DNA of 64,000 nucleotides from Apium graveolens (GCF_009905375.1 NC_133647.1:134039263-134103262), one strand, 5' to 3'. Shown: positions 1-12,458, counted from the stretch's first letter. The notes: generated by a model not told the origin, from the sequence alone. Numbers and translations: made by a program.

Positions 1-1224
1 AAGGCAAGGCACTTGTCACAAAGAAGAAAAGTTGGACAGACACTTCAGATTCTGAAGATGAGGTGAACTATGCCTTGATGGAAAATGCTGATAGTAGTAC
101 TGATACTGCTGAATTGAAGGTACCTCAAACAACTTATGCTTTTCATACTAATGATATTACTGAGTTGAGATTATATCTTAAAACCATGTTCATTAGTTAT
201 TGAGATCAGACTTTAACATGTGAAAGCTTAACATCTAAAAATCTTGCTTTTAAAAACAGAAATGACTATTTAGAAAAGGAGTTAGTTTTTCTTCATCAAA
301 CTAAGAAAGAAAGAGATTAGGCTTTGTATGTTAGAAATGAAGTACTAAAATTGAATGAATCTCTAAAAAATGATTTAGAAAAGGAAAGAGAAATCATCAG
401 AACTTGGACTAACTCTGGCAAAACAACTCAGGATATACTAAGTAGTGGAAACTGGAAAGAGGGTTTAGGGTATGGAGATGATAAAAGTGAGAAAGGAACT
501 GTGAAAATTGAGCCAACTGTTGTTAAACAGACTGCTAAGCTAAAGGTAAATCATGTTAAGTTTGTAGCAAAAACTTTAAAGTCTGATTCTGAAAAGATGA
601 AAGAGTCTAGGACAGAAGTCAAATAAAAGTCAACTTCTGACATTAAAACAGGATAAACGAGCTGAAGTTAACATAGGGTTAATGACAAAGAAGCAGTTTA
701 ACCATAAGCTGAAAGAGATTAGAAATGTGAACTAGGTAAAAGAAGCTAGGAAAAATAGGAATGGAAAGGAATGTGTGAATAATAGCAATAATTATATGCA
801 TGTTCATAATGCTCCTAGAAAGAAATGTTATAACTATGGAAACTCTAACCATCTTGCTTCTTTTTGCAGGAAAAATATAGATATAAACTCTTTACCTCCT
901 AAATCAAGAGTTAAGAGTCAGTCTGTTAGGTTTAAACCACAAAATCCTTCTTTTCATTGTGGTAGTTTATGGCATTCCATTTATACTTGTAAGGAATATC
1001 ATAGTTTGTACTATGATTATTATCAAATAAAACCTTCTTTGAAGAAAGTTAGTATTATTCCTTCTAGTGTAAAGTCTAATGTAAAGTCTGATATAAGTTC
1101 TGATAAACAGCATATTAGCATAAACTCTGAAATTAAATCTGCTGCAAATGCTAACAAACTTAAAAAGGCCAAAGGATCCAAGCAATTCTGGATCCTTAAA
1201 ACTAACCAACAGTGGTCTTTGTGA
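1..1224 (+). pseudogene. SIRE copy A gag remnant
   Basis: This is the C-terminal half of a copia gag, the structural protein of the virus-like particle. It aligns along its length with the better preserved gag of copy B (12459-14501, minus). Stops interrupt it at about 201, 318, 624 and 733. One zinc knuckle reads CYNYGNSNHLASFC; the second cysteine of the C-x2-C-x4-H-x4-C pattern is a tyrosine here but intact in copy B. A second cysteine cluster (FHCGSLWHSIYTC) follows at about 955-990. The frame ends at a UGA (1222-1224) directly before the protease, in the same frame as the protease. Confidence 0.85.
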
Positions 1225-2470
1225 TTGCAGGGAAACAGGAAAAATATCCTAGTTCTGGACAGTGGATGGTCAGGACATATGACTGGAAATAAAGCCCTGC
1301 TATCAGACTTTATGGAGAAAGCTGGCCCAGGAGTTTCTTATGGAGATGACAATATGGGAAAAACTCTAGGATATAGCAATATCAATCTTGGGAATGTCAT
1401 CATTGAAACAGTAGCTCTTGTCTCGGGACTTCAACACAATCTGCTAAGTGTGAGTCAAATATGTGACAGAGGTTATCATGTGGATTTCTTTGAAGAAAAC
1501 TAGGAAACTGTAAGTAATTCTATAGGCAAAGTAGTTCTGAAAGGTTACAGGCATGGTAACATTTATGAAGCCAGACTTTCACCAAACTCTGATGGCTCTA
1601 CAATCTGTCTGTTAAGCAGAGCATCAATTGAAGAAAGATGGAATTGGCAAAAGAGGCTCTCTCATTTAAATTTCAACAACATAAATGGGCTAGTAAAGAA
1701 AGATCTTATGAGAAGACTACCAAAATCAGTATTTTCTCCTGATGGCCTTTGTGATTCATGTCAAAAGGCAAAACAAAGAAAATCTTCATTCAAGAGCAAA
1801 ACTGAATCCTCAATTCTTGAGCCTTATCACTTACTGCATGTTGATCTATTTGGCCCAGTAAATGTCATGTCAATTGCAAAGAAGAAATATGCTATGGTTA
1901 TAGTGGATGAGTTCACAAGATATGCTTGGGTGTATTTCTTGCACAAGAAGAATGAAACTGCATCCACTCCAACTGATCATGTCAGACAGCTGGATAAGTT
2001 GGTCAAAGATTCTGTTAAAATAATAAGAAGTGATAATGGCATTGAGTTCAAGAATTCAATCATGGAAGAGTTCTGCAAAGAGCATGGACTTAAGCAGGAA
2101 TTTTCGACACCTGGAACTCCACAGCAAAATGGAGTTATAGAAAGCAATAACAGGACTCTCATTAAAGCTGCACGAACTATGCTTGATGAAGCAAAGCTGT
2201 CAACCTACTTTTAGGCTAAAGCTGTGCAGCCTGCTTGTTTTACACAAAATGCTACACTCATAAACAAGCATGGAAAACACCATATGAGATGGTGAAGAAA
2301 AAGAAGGCAAATCTGAAATACTTTCATGTATTTGGATGTAAATGTTTTGTTCTTAAGACATCCTGAACAATTGTCAAAATTTGATCTAAAAGCTGATGAA
2401 GGAAATTTTTGTTGGATAGCCACTTTCCACAAAAGCCTTCAGAATCTACAATTTAAGAATAAGGGTTGTC
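1225..2470 (+). pseudogene. SIRE copy A protease and integrase remnant
   Basis: The aspartic protease core reads LVLDSGWSGHMTG; the family form, kept in copy B, is DSGCSRHMTG. An in-frame stop at 1501-1503 interrupts it. The GAG-pre-integrase zinc region has LSHLN and LCDSCQ, though the first histidine region is altered (WNWQKR against WNWHKR in B). The integrase core keeps the three acidic positions of the D,D-35-E site: HVDLFGP (about 1840), RSDNG (about 2030) and the E in NGVIES (about 2135). The frame ends with a stop at 2212-2214 and then continues degraded, with PYEMVKKKK still visible in a shifted frame near 2280. Confidence 0.88.
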
Positions 2471-4546
2471 GTGGAATCTATCAATGTATCTTTTGATGAT
2501 AAAAAGATTACCGGACTTGAAGATTTCAATGATCATGATCAGCTGAGATTTGAAAATGAAGATTTAAATTCTGATGGCTTAAATCCTGATCCTGTAAGTT
2601 CTGACGGGTTAAATTCGGATGTCATTGAAACTGTGGTAACTACTCCTAGGGAAAATGCACCTGTTCAGGGGGAGCAAGCTGAAGATCCTACCATAACTCA
2701 AGACTCTCAAGAAGCATCAAAATATGTCACTGGCTCTTCAAGTTCTGAAACTCTGATTCTTCAAATCCTGAAGGATCCAACTCAAATTCTGAAGTCTCAG
2801 AGAGCATATCTACAGGGGGAGCATCAGAAAATGCTGATGGAGACAGCATGGATCATGGGGGAGGATCCAGTTCTAGAAATCAACTTCCATCTGCAAGGAA
2901 GTGGACCAAATCACATACACCAGACTTAATAATTGGAGATCCTGAAGTAGGTGTCAGAACTAGAATTGCAACATCAAATGAATGTCTCTATCATTCCTTT
3001 CTGTCTCAGACTAAACCAAAGAAAGTGGAAGAAGCTCTTAAAGATGCTGATTGGGTGCAAGCAATGCAGGAAGAGTTAAATGAATTTGAAAGAAATAAAG
3101 TCTGGACCCTAGTGCCAAGACCAAAGAACAGATCAATTGTTGGCACAAAATGGTGTTCAGAAACAAAACTGACAGTGATGGAATAATTACAAGAAACAAA
3201 GCAAGGCGGGTTGCTAAAGGCTACTCTCAACAGGGGGTATTGATTATGATGAAACATTTGCACCAGTTGCTAGATTGGAAGCCATAAGAATCTTTTTGGC
3301 TTATGCTGCTCACAAGAAGTTTAAAGTCTTTCAAATGGATGTGAAAAGTTCTTTTCTCAATGGAGAATTGGAAGAAGAGGTATATGTTGAACAACCTCCA
3401 GGATTTGTAGATCCAAAATTTTCAAATCATGTCTACAGACTTGACAAAGCACTTTATGGCCTTAAGCAAGCTCCAAGAGTATGGTATGAGACATTAACTC
3501 AATTCCTTCTGTAAAGTGGATTTTACAGAGGTACAATTGATAAAAAATTCTTCTACCTCAATCATGAAAAGGACTTACTTTTGGTACAGATATATGTTGA
3601 TGATATCATATTTGGTTCTACAAATGCCAAACTCTGTAAAAGGTTTGCAAAGCTAATGCATTCAAGATATCAAATGAGTATGATGGTAGAACTTAGCTAT
3701 TTTCTGGGACTTCAAGTCAAGCAAAATGAAGAAGGTACTTTTATCTTTCAATCTAAGTACACCAGAAATTTACTCAAGAAATTTGGAATGCAAGATTGTT
3801 CAACTGCATCCACTCCCATGGCCACTGCAGCCAAGTTAGATAAAGATACTGGAGAATCAGTAGATATTACTAACTACAGAGGTATGAATAGCTCTTTACT
3901 CTATTTAACTACAAGTAGACCTGATATCATGTATGCTACCTGTCTTTGTACAAGATTTCAGGCTGATTCAAGAGAACCTCATCTAATAGTTGTGAAAAGA
4001 ATTTTCAAGTACCTCAAGGGTACAACTGATCTAGGATTGTGGTATCCTAGAGCATCAGATTTTAAGCTAATGGGTTACTCAGATGCAGATTTTGCAGGAT
4101 GCAAAATAGACAGCAAAGCACTAGTGGATGCTGCCAATTTCTTTGAGGCAGATTGGTTTCTTGGTTTAGCAAGAAACAGAAATCATTTTCCATATCAACT
4201 GCAGAAGCAGAATATATTGCTGCAGGAAGCTGTTGTGCACAGATTCTTTGGATGAAGAAGCAGTTACTGGACTATGGGTTAGAATTTTCTAAAATCCTAT
4301 TTACTATAATAATCAAAGTGCTATTGCTATGCAGGTAATCCAGTTCAACACTCAATGACAAATCACATCAGCATTAGGTACCATTTCATAAGGGAACATG
4401 TGATGGAAGGTACAATGCAATTGCATTTTGTTCCAACAGATCAACAACTAGCAGATATCTTCACAAAACCACTATGTGAAGCTACTTTTACAAGACTGGT
4501 AAATGAACTTGGAATGGTTTCAGGTTCTTTCTCAAAATCTGCTTAG
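2471..4546 (+). pseudogene. SIRE copy A integrase-RT linker, reverse transcriptase and RNase H remnant
   Basis: The segment starts with an acidic, serine/aspartate-rich linker (repeated N/S-S-D) and continues into the copia reverse transcriptase. RT motifs include [51 protein letters not shown] and the catalytic YVDDIIFGS (about 3594). RNase H is marked by GYSDADFAGC (about 4075). The C-terminus has STAEAEYIA in a shifted frame near 4195 and QLADIFTKPL near 4450. At least three frames are needed to read it, with stops or shifts near 3184, 3512 and 4140-4350, so no functional enzyme can be made. Confidence 0.9.
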
Positions 4547-6042
4547 TTTTTGTTCTCATGCATCAGACTTTGTGATCAATGTTTACAGATTTTCTTATCT
4601 CTATGTAATATGTGCTTAAATTGTAATATATTAAATATTGATTGTTATCTGATGTGATTTTATATACTCTGATAGTGTTTTGAATATTCTGTGACTATTC
4701 AATCCAATGAGGATTACTGTGCTAGATGTTAACCTAGTAGTCTTTAACATACAAGAAATCCCATGTTTGAATTAGTTGTTTATGTGGAAATTCATTAACA
4801 CAAGCAAATTCTGATCTTGAGTTTAGTCAAATTTACTTTGTGTATCTTATTACTAAGTCACAAACTAGATTCTTGCTTCTTATCTGTCAAATTCTGATGT
4901 CAGTAAATCTTAAGATGAATAGCATGCTGGATAAGCCTCACTTATCTGAAGAAAAGAAAAGAAAAGAAAATCAAACTCAAGTACTCCTTTCAGATTTAGA
5001 GTAAATATATGAACGGGAAGACCCAAGTGCATTGTTGGTATTAAGTTATATGCATTAGAAAAGCAAATAATTTTTCTTGGTGACTTTTCACATTCTCTGA
5101 TTATTGGAGAAATACTCTGATTCTAGCATAAATTCTGATAGCAGTTATGACTCACTTACATTGAGAAGCCACTGTAAAAAGAATGTCAAAAGATGCATAA
5201 AATGAGCACAAACAGTTGAGGTGGACTCTTGCATAAATTTATTCTATAGTAGACTTCATTATTAAAGACAGATTTTAAGCATTTCTCTTAGTTATGCCTT
5301 ATTTCTAACATGTACTGAAGTTTATCAGACTTTAATCTTTATCTAATATTTTGCTAATGCACACACTCTCACTCCATATGAATGATAAAAATTACTCTGG
5401 TGATTAAGTTGTTTATGAAGAACAGTTAAGTGTCATTTGCATAAATTTTGAGGACAAGTTCTGATGATTAAACTCTGAAGAAACAAGTCGGTATCTCTAT
5501 AAAGAATCACATAAACAAGTATTCACTTTTTGAGTACAGAAGTCATGTTCTGATGACCGTTAAATTCTGATAATAGTTAAGTTCTGATACAAATCCTGAT
5601 GGAAACTCTGATGCTTACGTGGCATTATTTATATACTTGACTTATTTATGGTAAATAATGTAACGGACATATTTTATCAGAATATATTTATGTGAGATAA
5701 AAACAGTCATAATCATTTGATTAGTGGGAAACATGTTTTCCTTGAAAAACTGCATTTGGACAATAATTACTGCTTATTTCTCGTGCCTACCAACTACTGC
5801 TTTAACTATTTACTGGCTGACAGGTGTAAAGTTTTTGTTTTACTTCCAAAGAGAGCTGTTGAGTGGAGAGAGTATATATATGGGAGTTAAAAGATTTTAT
5901 AATCTTTTACCTACTTTATAATTCTTTTCTTATCTCTATTATTCTCTCTCTCTTACTAATATTATCTGAAGCTCTATTTCTCACAGGCATTTTATCAAAC
6001 ACCTTCTCTACACACAATTTTCTCACTTATTTCTCTACAGAA
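4547..6042 (+). other. Non-coding linker between SIRE pol and third ORF
   Basis: About 1.5 kb of AT-rich sequence with no convincing coding frame. It holds a short GAAAA microsatellite (about 4952-4972). The hexamer TCTGAT recurs roughly a dozen times, for example near 4640, 4670, 4810, 4890, 5098, 5117, 5132, 5461, 5549, 5565, 5582 and 5612, far more often than expected by chance. A TATA-like TATATATA lies near 5873, about 170 bp before the ATG of the third ORF, so a promoter for that ORF is possible but unproven. Confidence 0.6.
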
Positions 6043-9000
6043 ATGGCACCAAAAGATCTGATTTATGATGGAGCCAAGTTTGTTCCTAATAACTACATGG
6101 CTATTCTTCCTAAGGATGAAGCTCCATTAGAACTTCACTTCATCCAAGATTTTTTATCTCGAAGTGAAATTGGGTATGCATTAACCCAACCAAAAGAACT
6201 CTCAGGATCTCTAGTACTGGAGTTTTGGAGGAGTGGTGTATATGATGATGGTGGTTCAAAAGGATCCCCTAGTATTATTTTCACAACATGGGAGGATGAA
6301 CATGTGGTGATTGTGTCTACAATTCGCCAAGCTCTACATCTTCCAGAAGACTGCACTTTTAATGCAACAGTTGAGGAACCACCTCTTCAACAAATGATGG
6401 CCAATCTTGGCTATGAGAAAAGTTTGACAAGGCTTGGACAATTGAAGAGGCCCCACATCAGGAGGGAGTAGAGTTTCTTTTTCGACTGCATCATAAAGGC
6501 ATTTGCCAACAAGTGCTCCAATTTTGATGTTATACCCATACTGTGTCAGCAAATCGGGTATGCTCTCTTAAATCAAACACATTTTGATTATGCAAGTGTT
6601 GTTTTAGGATTCATAGGTGATAGGGTGATAGAAGATAGAAACACAGTTTATTTTGCTAGATTCTGTCAGCTTATATACAGTTTATGTTGCTCTGATACAC
6701 CCCAACTAGCTAGTGAGTTGATTGAACCCTTTAAACTTGCTAAAAGGGCCTTCACTGACTTATTATCTACTGATAATAAGAAGAATGTACTAAGACCCCT
6801 CCAAATTCCCATATCTATGAAACAAGTCTTAGTAAACTCTGATCCTCACAAATACAGTGCTATATATCCTGATGTACAACCAACTCAACTTCCATCAGAA
6901 CCTACCACTACTATACAAACAGATCAAACTTCTCAACCTCAACCACAACCAACTATCAGAACATACTTCCAACCAGCTCAATCCTCACAACAACCATCAA
7001 TACCTACCATCAGAACTTCATCCTCTAGGCCTAAAAAAGCAAAGTCTCTTCCTAAGTCTCCACCAAGGAGAAGAAGGATGATTCTTAGGGATGAATCTGA
7101 TGAAGAAGAGGAGCAAGTCCAGGTTCATGCATCAGAATCTGTGACAGTTGAAGCTAAAAATCTGATTTTTCAGAAGACAGTAGAAGCTGCAGGGTCAACC
7201 CATCAGAAAAATACTGAAGCTGAGGGTTCTGATAATTTGAAGAGGAAAAGAACTGTAAATTCTGATGCTGCTCAAGCAACTCCTTCACTATCAAGGAGAT
7301 TAAAGAAAATAAGGGCAGGAAGGCATATGGCTAAGCCTTTATCTGAGGATACTGAAGAAGCTGAGGAAGGGGATCAGGAATCTCTGATCTCAAAGCCAAT
7401 AGTAATTAAATCTTTGCCACCCCCAACTCAGGCTGAAGACAATGTTCAGGATACAGCGATCACACCTCATGTCTCTCCTCTTCATGACAATGTTATAATT
7501 GAAGATTCAGGATTAAGACCTGAAATTGACATCCATAGGATGCAAATTCCAACTGTTCTTTATCTAGAAGCTCTATCAGCAACTCAGCCATCTACAGTTA
7601 ATTCTCCAATCTTACAGGCTGAGATACCATCTACACCAATTCTAGATCAGGAACCTGGAGATCAGAATTTAGATGGAGTTGTTCCAGAATCTCCTATAGC
7701 CTCACACACTCTTGTGTTATCAGAGGATAATGAGTCTTCTTCAAGTTTTGGGGACAGTGTTTCAGTAGATACTCTAGCTCCCATTCTTGGAAAGGAGGCA
7801 CTTATTGAAAAGTTTGTTGAGCAAGCTGCTCCTGTTCCTTGGGAAGAAACTCACAGAGGTGTTGAGTGGACCAAGAAGTGGAATGAATCTGATTTCATTC
7901 CAAGCTCTAAAGTTCTGTCAGAATATATTGCCAGAGCTGAAGTGCTGATGACAAATTCTGATTTGAAGCACCAACTCAAGGTCACTGCTCTAAGTATCAA
8001 GTCTCTTCAAGGTCAACACTCTACAACTCATGAAAAGGTTGACAAACTTCTTGAAAAAGCTGAAAAGCTAGATATGGAGATTAAGCTAAATAAAAAGAGG
8101 TTTATCAGACTTATTTCTGAGAAAGTTGAAGCCATTGAGAAGGTTCAAGCTTCTCAAAAAGCTCAATTGGATGAGATTCAATCTTCAGTAGAACTTCTTC
8201 TCTCTCTCCTACTACCAGATGATACCAAAAAGGGGGAGAAGGTAGTTAAGTCCAAATGCTCACATACTCAAATAGTGAAGAAGAAGGATGACAAAGGTGA
8301 TGACCAGGGAAACTCTGATAAGAGTAGAGGTCAAGCAAAAGTTCAAGGAAAATCTTCACAGAAAGTAAGAGTTCAAGGAAAAGTTCAAGTAATTTCTGAT
8401 ATTAGCAAATCTTCAACACAGAACAAGTCAAGTTCTGATGTTGTGAATGCTAAAAGTCTGATATAAAGTTCTGATAAGCAAAGTCTGATGACAAAGCCTG
8501 ATGTTCTGATTCAAGGTGGAAGTCAAGACTCTCAGAAGTTTCTGCAAACTCTGAAGCTCAAGGGAAAGCAGACTACTGTCTACTAGAAGGATCCTAAAAT
8601 ACAGACACTTGATGAAGAGATTTCTAGAAGATTGTTCTCAAACATAATCCTAGAATGGATTTGGAAACTCTCAAGAAGGAAGAAGCTAGATTTAAAGCTG
8701 AGAAGACAAATCTAAAGTCTAAAGCTTCTGTTGCAAAGAAACCTCTGAGGCCTAAGGTAAAAGGCATTGTGATCAAGGAAAAATCAAATTTTGAGGCTTC
8801 AAAGCCCAATACAAGATCACAGATTGATCCCAAAGATAAAGGGAAAGGAAAAGTTGATGATGAACCAAGAAAGCCATAGGAGATGAAGATTCCTCAAATC
8901 CTGATGAAACCTGTGTGCAAAATGGTTCAAGTTTATGATGATACTGCTGTTGAAGATGAAACTGTTCAAATTCTGAAAAGAAGGAAGATAACTGAAGAAT

Positions 9001-9917
9001 CCAAGACAACCCCAGACAAAGCTCAAGTTGTTCAGAATGAAGAACTACAAGCAATAGAAGAAACAACAAATTCTGGTCAAGTCATCAAGAAATCAACCTC
9101 TAACAGTGCTCAAGTTGATTTAGACAAGATGAAAGTTACTGATAAGAAGAAACTCCTATGGAAGAATGTCAAACCATCAGATCCAAAGAAAAGCCAATTG
9201 TTATCTGATTTCATGACTGTTGTATTGAAAGCCAGAGAAGCAAGAGACAGATCTGGACTAGGTTCTGATGAAGCTAAGATCAAGACAGGAGTTGAAGTGC
9301 TTACTATTAACTGATAAACTCTTGAAGATGTTACACGGAAACACCTTGATAAGGTTATATCTGTTCAAGTGGTACTGGATGCTCATGATAAGCATAATGT
9401 CAAAGAAAATCTGTATCTATTTCTTGAAGATGCAAGAACATATCAAATGTTAGAATCAGATGTGCTGAACAAATCTCTGAAAGAACTTCAATTCTTTCAT
9501 TATCTTTTAGAGATAAAGTCTGAGATTACCAGGAGATGGTCAAATTTCATTATGAAGACCATAAGAGATAAAGCAAGAATTTCTGGTTCAAGGGTTACAG
9601 AATTCATTCCAAACATAGTTGAAGATGATGGAAGTGAAATTCCAATGAAGAAGGATTCTGCTAAACTTGAAATCATTCTAAAAGAGAAATGTCTGTGCTA
9701 CAATGAAGACTCTTCTCATTCAAGGGTGATCAGACCTGTTGATGGTTTGAAAAGAAACCATATCTCAACACTTAGGACTACAATCTACCATATTGGAAGT
9801 CAGAATGAAGAATTGAAGCAAGTCAAATCCACACTATCTCAAGTCCTGAGGAATAAAGAAGAAAAGCTGATATCAAACTTTGTTAAGAATCATTTTGGAT
9901 TCAGATTGACTCAGTGA
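6043..9917 (+). pseudogene. SIRE third ORF (env-like position), broken
   Basis: An ATG at 6043 opens a frame that runs to 8466 with a single in-frame TAG at 6469-6471. After a shift between 8467 and 8655 the reading continues to a stop at 9917, broken by stops at 8877 and 9312. The total is about 1,290 codons, larger than I expect for the SIRE extra ORF. The N-terminal ~250 residues are globular and tryptophan-bearing (LEFWRSGVY). A proline/glutamine-rich stretch follows (about residues 285-345), then basic and acidic low-complexity segments, then a predicted coiled coil at about residues 660-730 (repeated EKAEKLD/EKVEAIEKV). No signal peptide or clear membrane span is visible, so the env label describes position only. 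Function unknown. Confidence 0.75.
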
Positions 9918-10047
9918 GATTGGTAAAAGCTACCAGGACTATAAGTTGTAGTTAGTTGTCTTATTAAACTCTTATTGCATTTGTACTTAAAATGTTTTTG
10001 ACATCATCAAATCTATTAACTTGTATATTTTTCATAATTTATAAGTT

Positions 10048-10055
10048 GGGGGAGA
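10048..10055 (+). promoter_or_regulatory. Polypurine tract of SIRE copy A
   Basis: GGGGGAGA lies one base before the TGTTAG start of the 3' LTR. It would prime plus-strand DNA synthesis. Confidence 0.85.
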
Positions 10056-10056
10056 T

Positions 10057-10629
10057 TGTTAGATATATTTGAGATGTCATGTCCAATCTGATTTGTGTTA
10101 AGTTTTCAGGACTTAACAACAGGACATATGAGGACTTACTAAAATCAGAACTTACTAAAGTTAGAACTTAATATCAGAACTTAAGGTGTCAGAAGATATA
10201 TATCAGTACTTAAGTGCGGGAAGACTTTCGGATAAGGAATGCAGCTGATTTACAGGAGAAGATCTGGACTAAAGCAAAAGAAGATATGCATGAAGAGTTA
10301 GAGGACTAGAAGACTTGTAGAAGATATCTAATTGATATATTTTAGGAGACAAAATTATATTCCATATCAATTAGAATATATCTTGTAACTGTGTACTATA
10401 TAAACACAGCTTAGGGTTTACACTATATGTGTTATCATTATCGAGAATATTATTCTTTGTAACCTAGCAGCTCTTAGTGATATTTGTTCATCACTGAGAG
10501 AGAACAACAGTTCATATTGTAACAGAGTTTATTGAATATACTTGATCTTTGTTACATACTTGTGTTCAAATCGATTTGATTGTATAAATATTGTATTCAA
10601 CCCCCTTCTACAGTGTTGTGTGACCTAAC
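10057..10629 (+). repeat. 3' LTR of SIRE copy A
   Basis: The LTR begins TGTTAG directly after the polypurine tract and ends CTAAC, the inverted match less its last base; the expected terminal A appears lost or mutated to C. A TATA box (TATATAAA, 10397-10404) sits in the middle. The upstream half carries repeats of ATCAGAACTTA or variants near 10144, 10161, 10173, 10187 and 10203. The last ~40 bp include a C-rich run and CTTCTACA typical of SIRE LTR ends. No second LTR is in the window for comparison. Confidence 0.85.
10397..10404 (+). promoter_or_regulatory. TATA box in SIRE copy A LTR
   Basis: TATATAAA lies 340 bp into the LTR, the expected place for the element promoter. Confidence 0.6.
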
Positions 10630-11495
10630 CCATTCATTTGTTGTTGATGTTCTAGTTCTGACACCTGCTTCAGGATCTCCAATTATTAAGTCAGGTGTGT
10701 GTGATTCAGTCCACTTCCTTGCAGATGGAAGTTGATCTCTAGAATTGGATCCTCCCCCATGATCCATGTTGTCTCCATCTGCATTTTCTGATGCTCCCCC
10801 TGAAGTTATGCTCTCTGAGATTCCAGAATTTGAGTTGGATCCTTCAGGAATTGAAGAATTAGAGTTTCCAGAATTGTCAGAATTTGACTCATCAGGACTT
10901 GATGAAGTAGAAATTGAAGAGCAAGTGACTGGTTTTGATGCTTCTTGAGAGTCTTGAGATGTGGTATGATCATCAGCTTGCTCCCCCTGAACAGGTGCAT
11001 TTTTTTTGGAGCAGTTACCACAGTTTCAATGACATCAGAACTTAACCCGTCAGAACTTACAGGATCAGGATTTAGGTCATCAGAATTTACAGAATCAGAA
11101 TTTACATCTTCATTTTCAAATCTCAACTGATTATGATCATTGAAATCTTCAAGTCCAGTAATCTTTTTATCATCAAAAGATGCATTGATAGATTCCATGA
11201 CAACCCTTGTTCTTAAATTGTAGACTCTGAAGGCTTTTGTGGAAAGTAAATATCCAACAAAAATTCCTTCATCAGCTTTTAGATCAAATTTTGACAGATG
11301 TTCAGGATGAGTCTAAAGAACAAAACACTTGCATCCAAATACATGAAAATATTTCAGATTTGGCTTCTTTTTCTTCAACATCTCATATGGTGTTTTTCCA
11401 TGCTTGTTTATGAGTGTAGCATTCTATGTAAAATAAGCAGTCTGCACAGCTTCAGCCCAAAAATAGGTTGGTAGCTTTGCTTTATCAAGCATAGT
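10630..11495 (-). pseudogene. SIRE copy B integrase C-terminus and integrase-RT linker
   Basis: Reading on the minus strand from 11495 downward, the segment continues the integrase C-terminal region (degraded, with a stop just after LIEAA), then the acidic linker starting MESINASFDDKK (11198 downward). N/S-S-D repeats are prominent. It ends at 10630 within a stretch equivalent to about 2975 of copy A. A frameshift in the linker (about 11000) switches frames. Confidence 0.75.
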
Positions 11496-12446
11496 TCATG
11501 CAGCTTCAATAAGAGTCATGTTCTTTCTTTCTACAACTCCATTTTCCTGTGGAGTTCCAGGTGCAGAAAATTCCTGCTTTATTCCATTCTCTTTGCAAAA
11601 CTCTTCCATGATTGACTTCTTTAACTCAGTGCCATTATCACTTCTTATTATTTTAACAGAATCTTTGACTAACTTGTCCAGCTGTCTGACATGATCAGTT
11701 AGAGTAGATGCAGTTTCATTCTTCTTGTGCAAGAAATACACCCAAGTGTATCTTGTGAACTCATCCACTATAACCATAGCATATTTCTTCTTTGTAGTAG
11801 ACATGACATTGACTGGACCAAATAGATCAACATGCAGTAAGTGATAAGGCTCAAGAATTGAGGATTCAGTTTTGCTCTTGAATGAAGATTTTCTTTGTTT
11901 TACCTTTTGACATGAGTCACAAAGACCATTAGGAGAAATTATTGATTTTGGCAGTCCTCTCATAAGATCTTTCTTTACTAGCTCATTTATGTTGTTGAAA
12001 TTTAAATGAGAGAGTCTCTTGTGCCAATTCCAGCTTTCTTCAATTGATGCTCTGCTTAACAAACAGATTGCAGAACCATCATAATTTGTTGAAAGTCTAG
12101 CTTCATATATGTTACCATGTTTGTAACCTTTCAGAACCACTTTGCCTGTAGAATTACTTACAACTTCACAGTATTCTTCAAAACAATCCACATGATAACC
12201 TCTATCACAGATTTGACTCACACTTAGCAGATTGTGTTTAAGTCCTGAGACAAGAGCTACTGATTCAATTATAACATTCCCAAGATTGATATTGCCATAT
12301 CCCAGAGTGTTTCCCATGTTTCCATCTCCATAAGAAACTCCTCGGCCATCTTTCTCCACAAAGTCTGATAGCAGGGCTTTATTTCCGGTCATATGTCGTG
12401 AACATCCACTGTCCAGAACCAGGATGTTTTTCCGGTTACCCTGCAA
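11496..12446 (-). pseudogene. SIRE copy B protease, pre-integrase and integrase core
   Basis: This is the best preserved enzyme segment of the two SIRE copies: 316 codons without a stop. It has the protease motif LVLDSGCSRHMTG, the pre-integrase zinc region (HKRLSHLN and LCDSCQ), and integrase acidic residues in HVDLFGP, RSDNG and GVVERKN. It processes gag-pol and inserts cDNA into the host genome. A UGA codon (12450-12452) separates it from gag in the same frame, at the same position as in copy A. The frame ends at 11495 by an in-frame stop not shared with copy A. Confidence 0.9.
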
Positions 12447-12458
12447 TCACAAAGACCA

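Larger units (their letters stand above)
1..10629 (+). mobile_element. SIRE-like Ty1/copia retrotransposon, copy A (5' end outside window)
   Basis: The segment reads, in order on the plus strand, copia gag with zinc-knuckle remnants, aspartic protease, integrase, reverse transcriptase and RNase H, then a ~1.5 kb linker, a large third ORF, a polypurine tract and an LTR. A third ORF downstream of pol is the hallmark of the SIRE lineage of copia elements. The 5' LTR and the N-terminal part of gag lie left of the window. Many stop codons and frameshifts make this copy non-autonomous. A second copy of the same family, in the opposite orientation, starts exactly where this copy's 3' LTR ends, which suggests A inserted into B. 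Confidence 0.9.
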
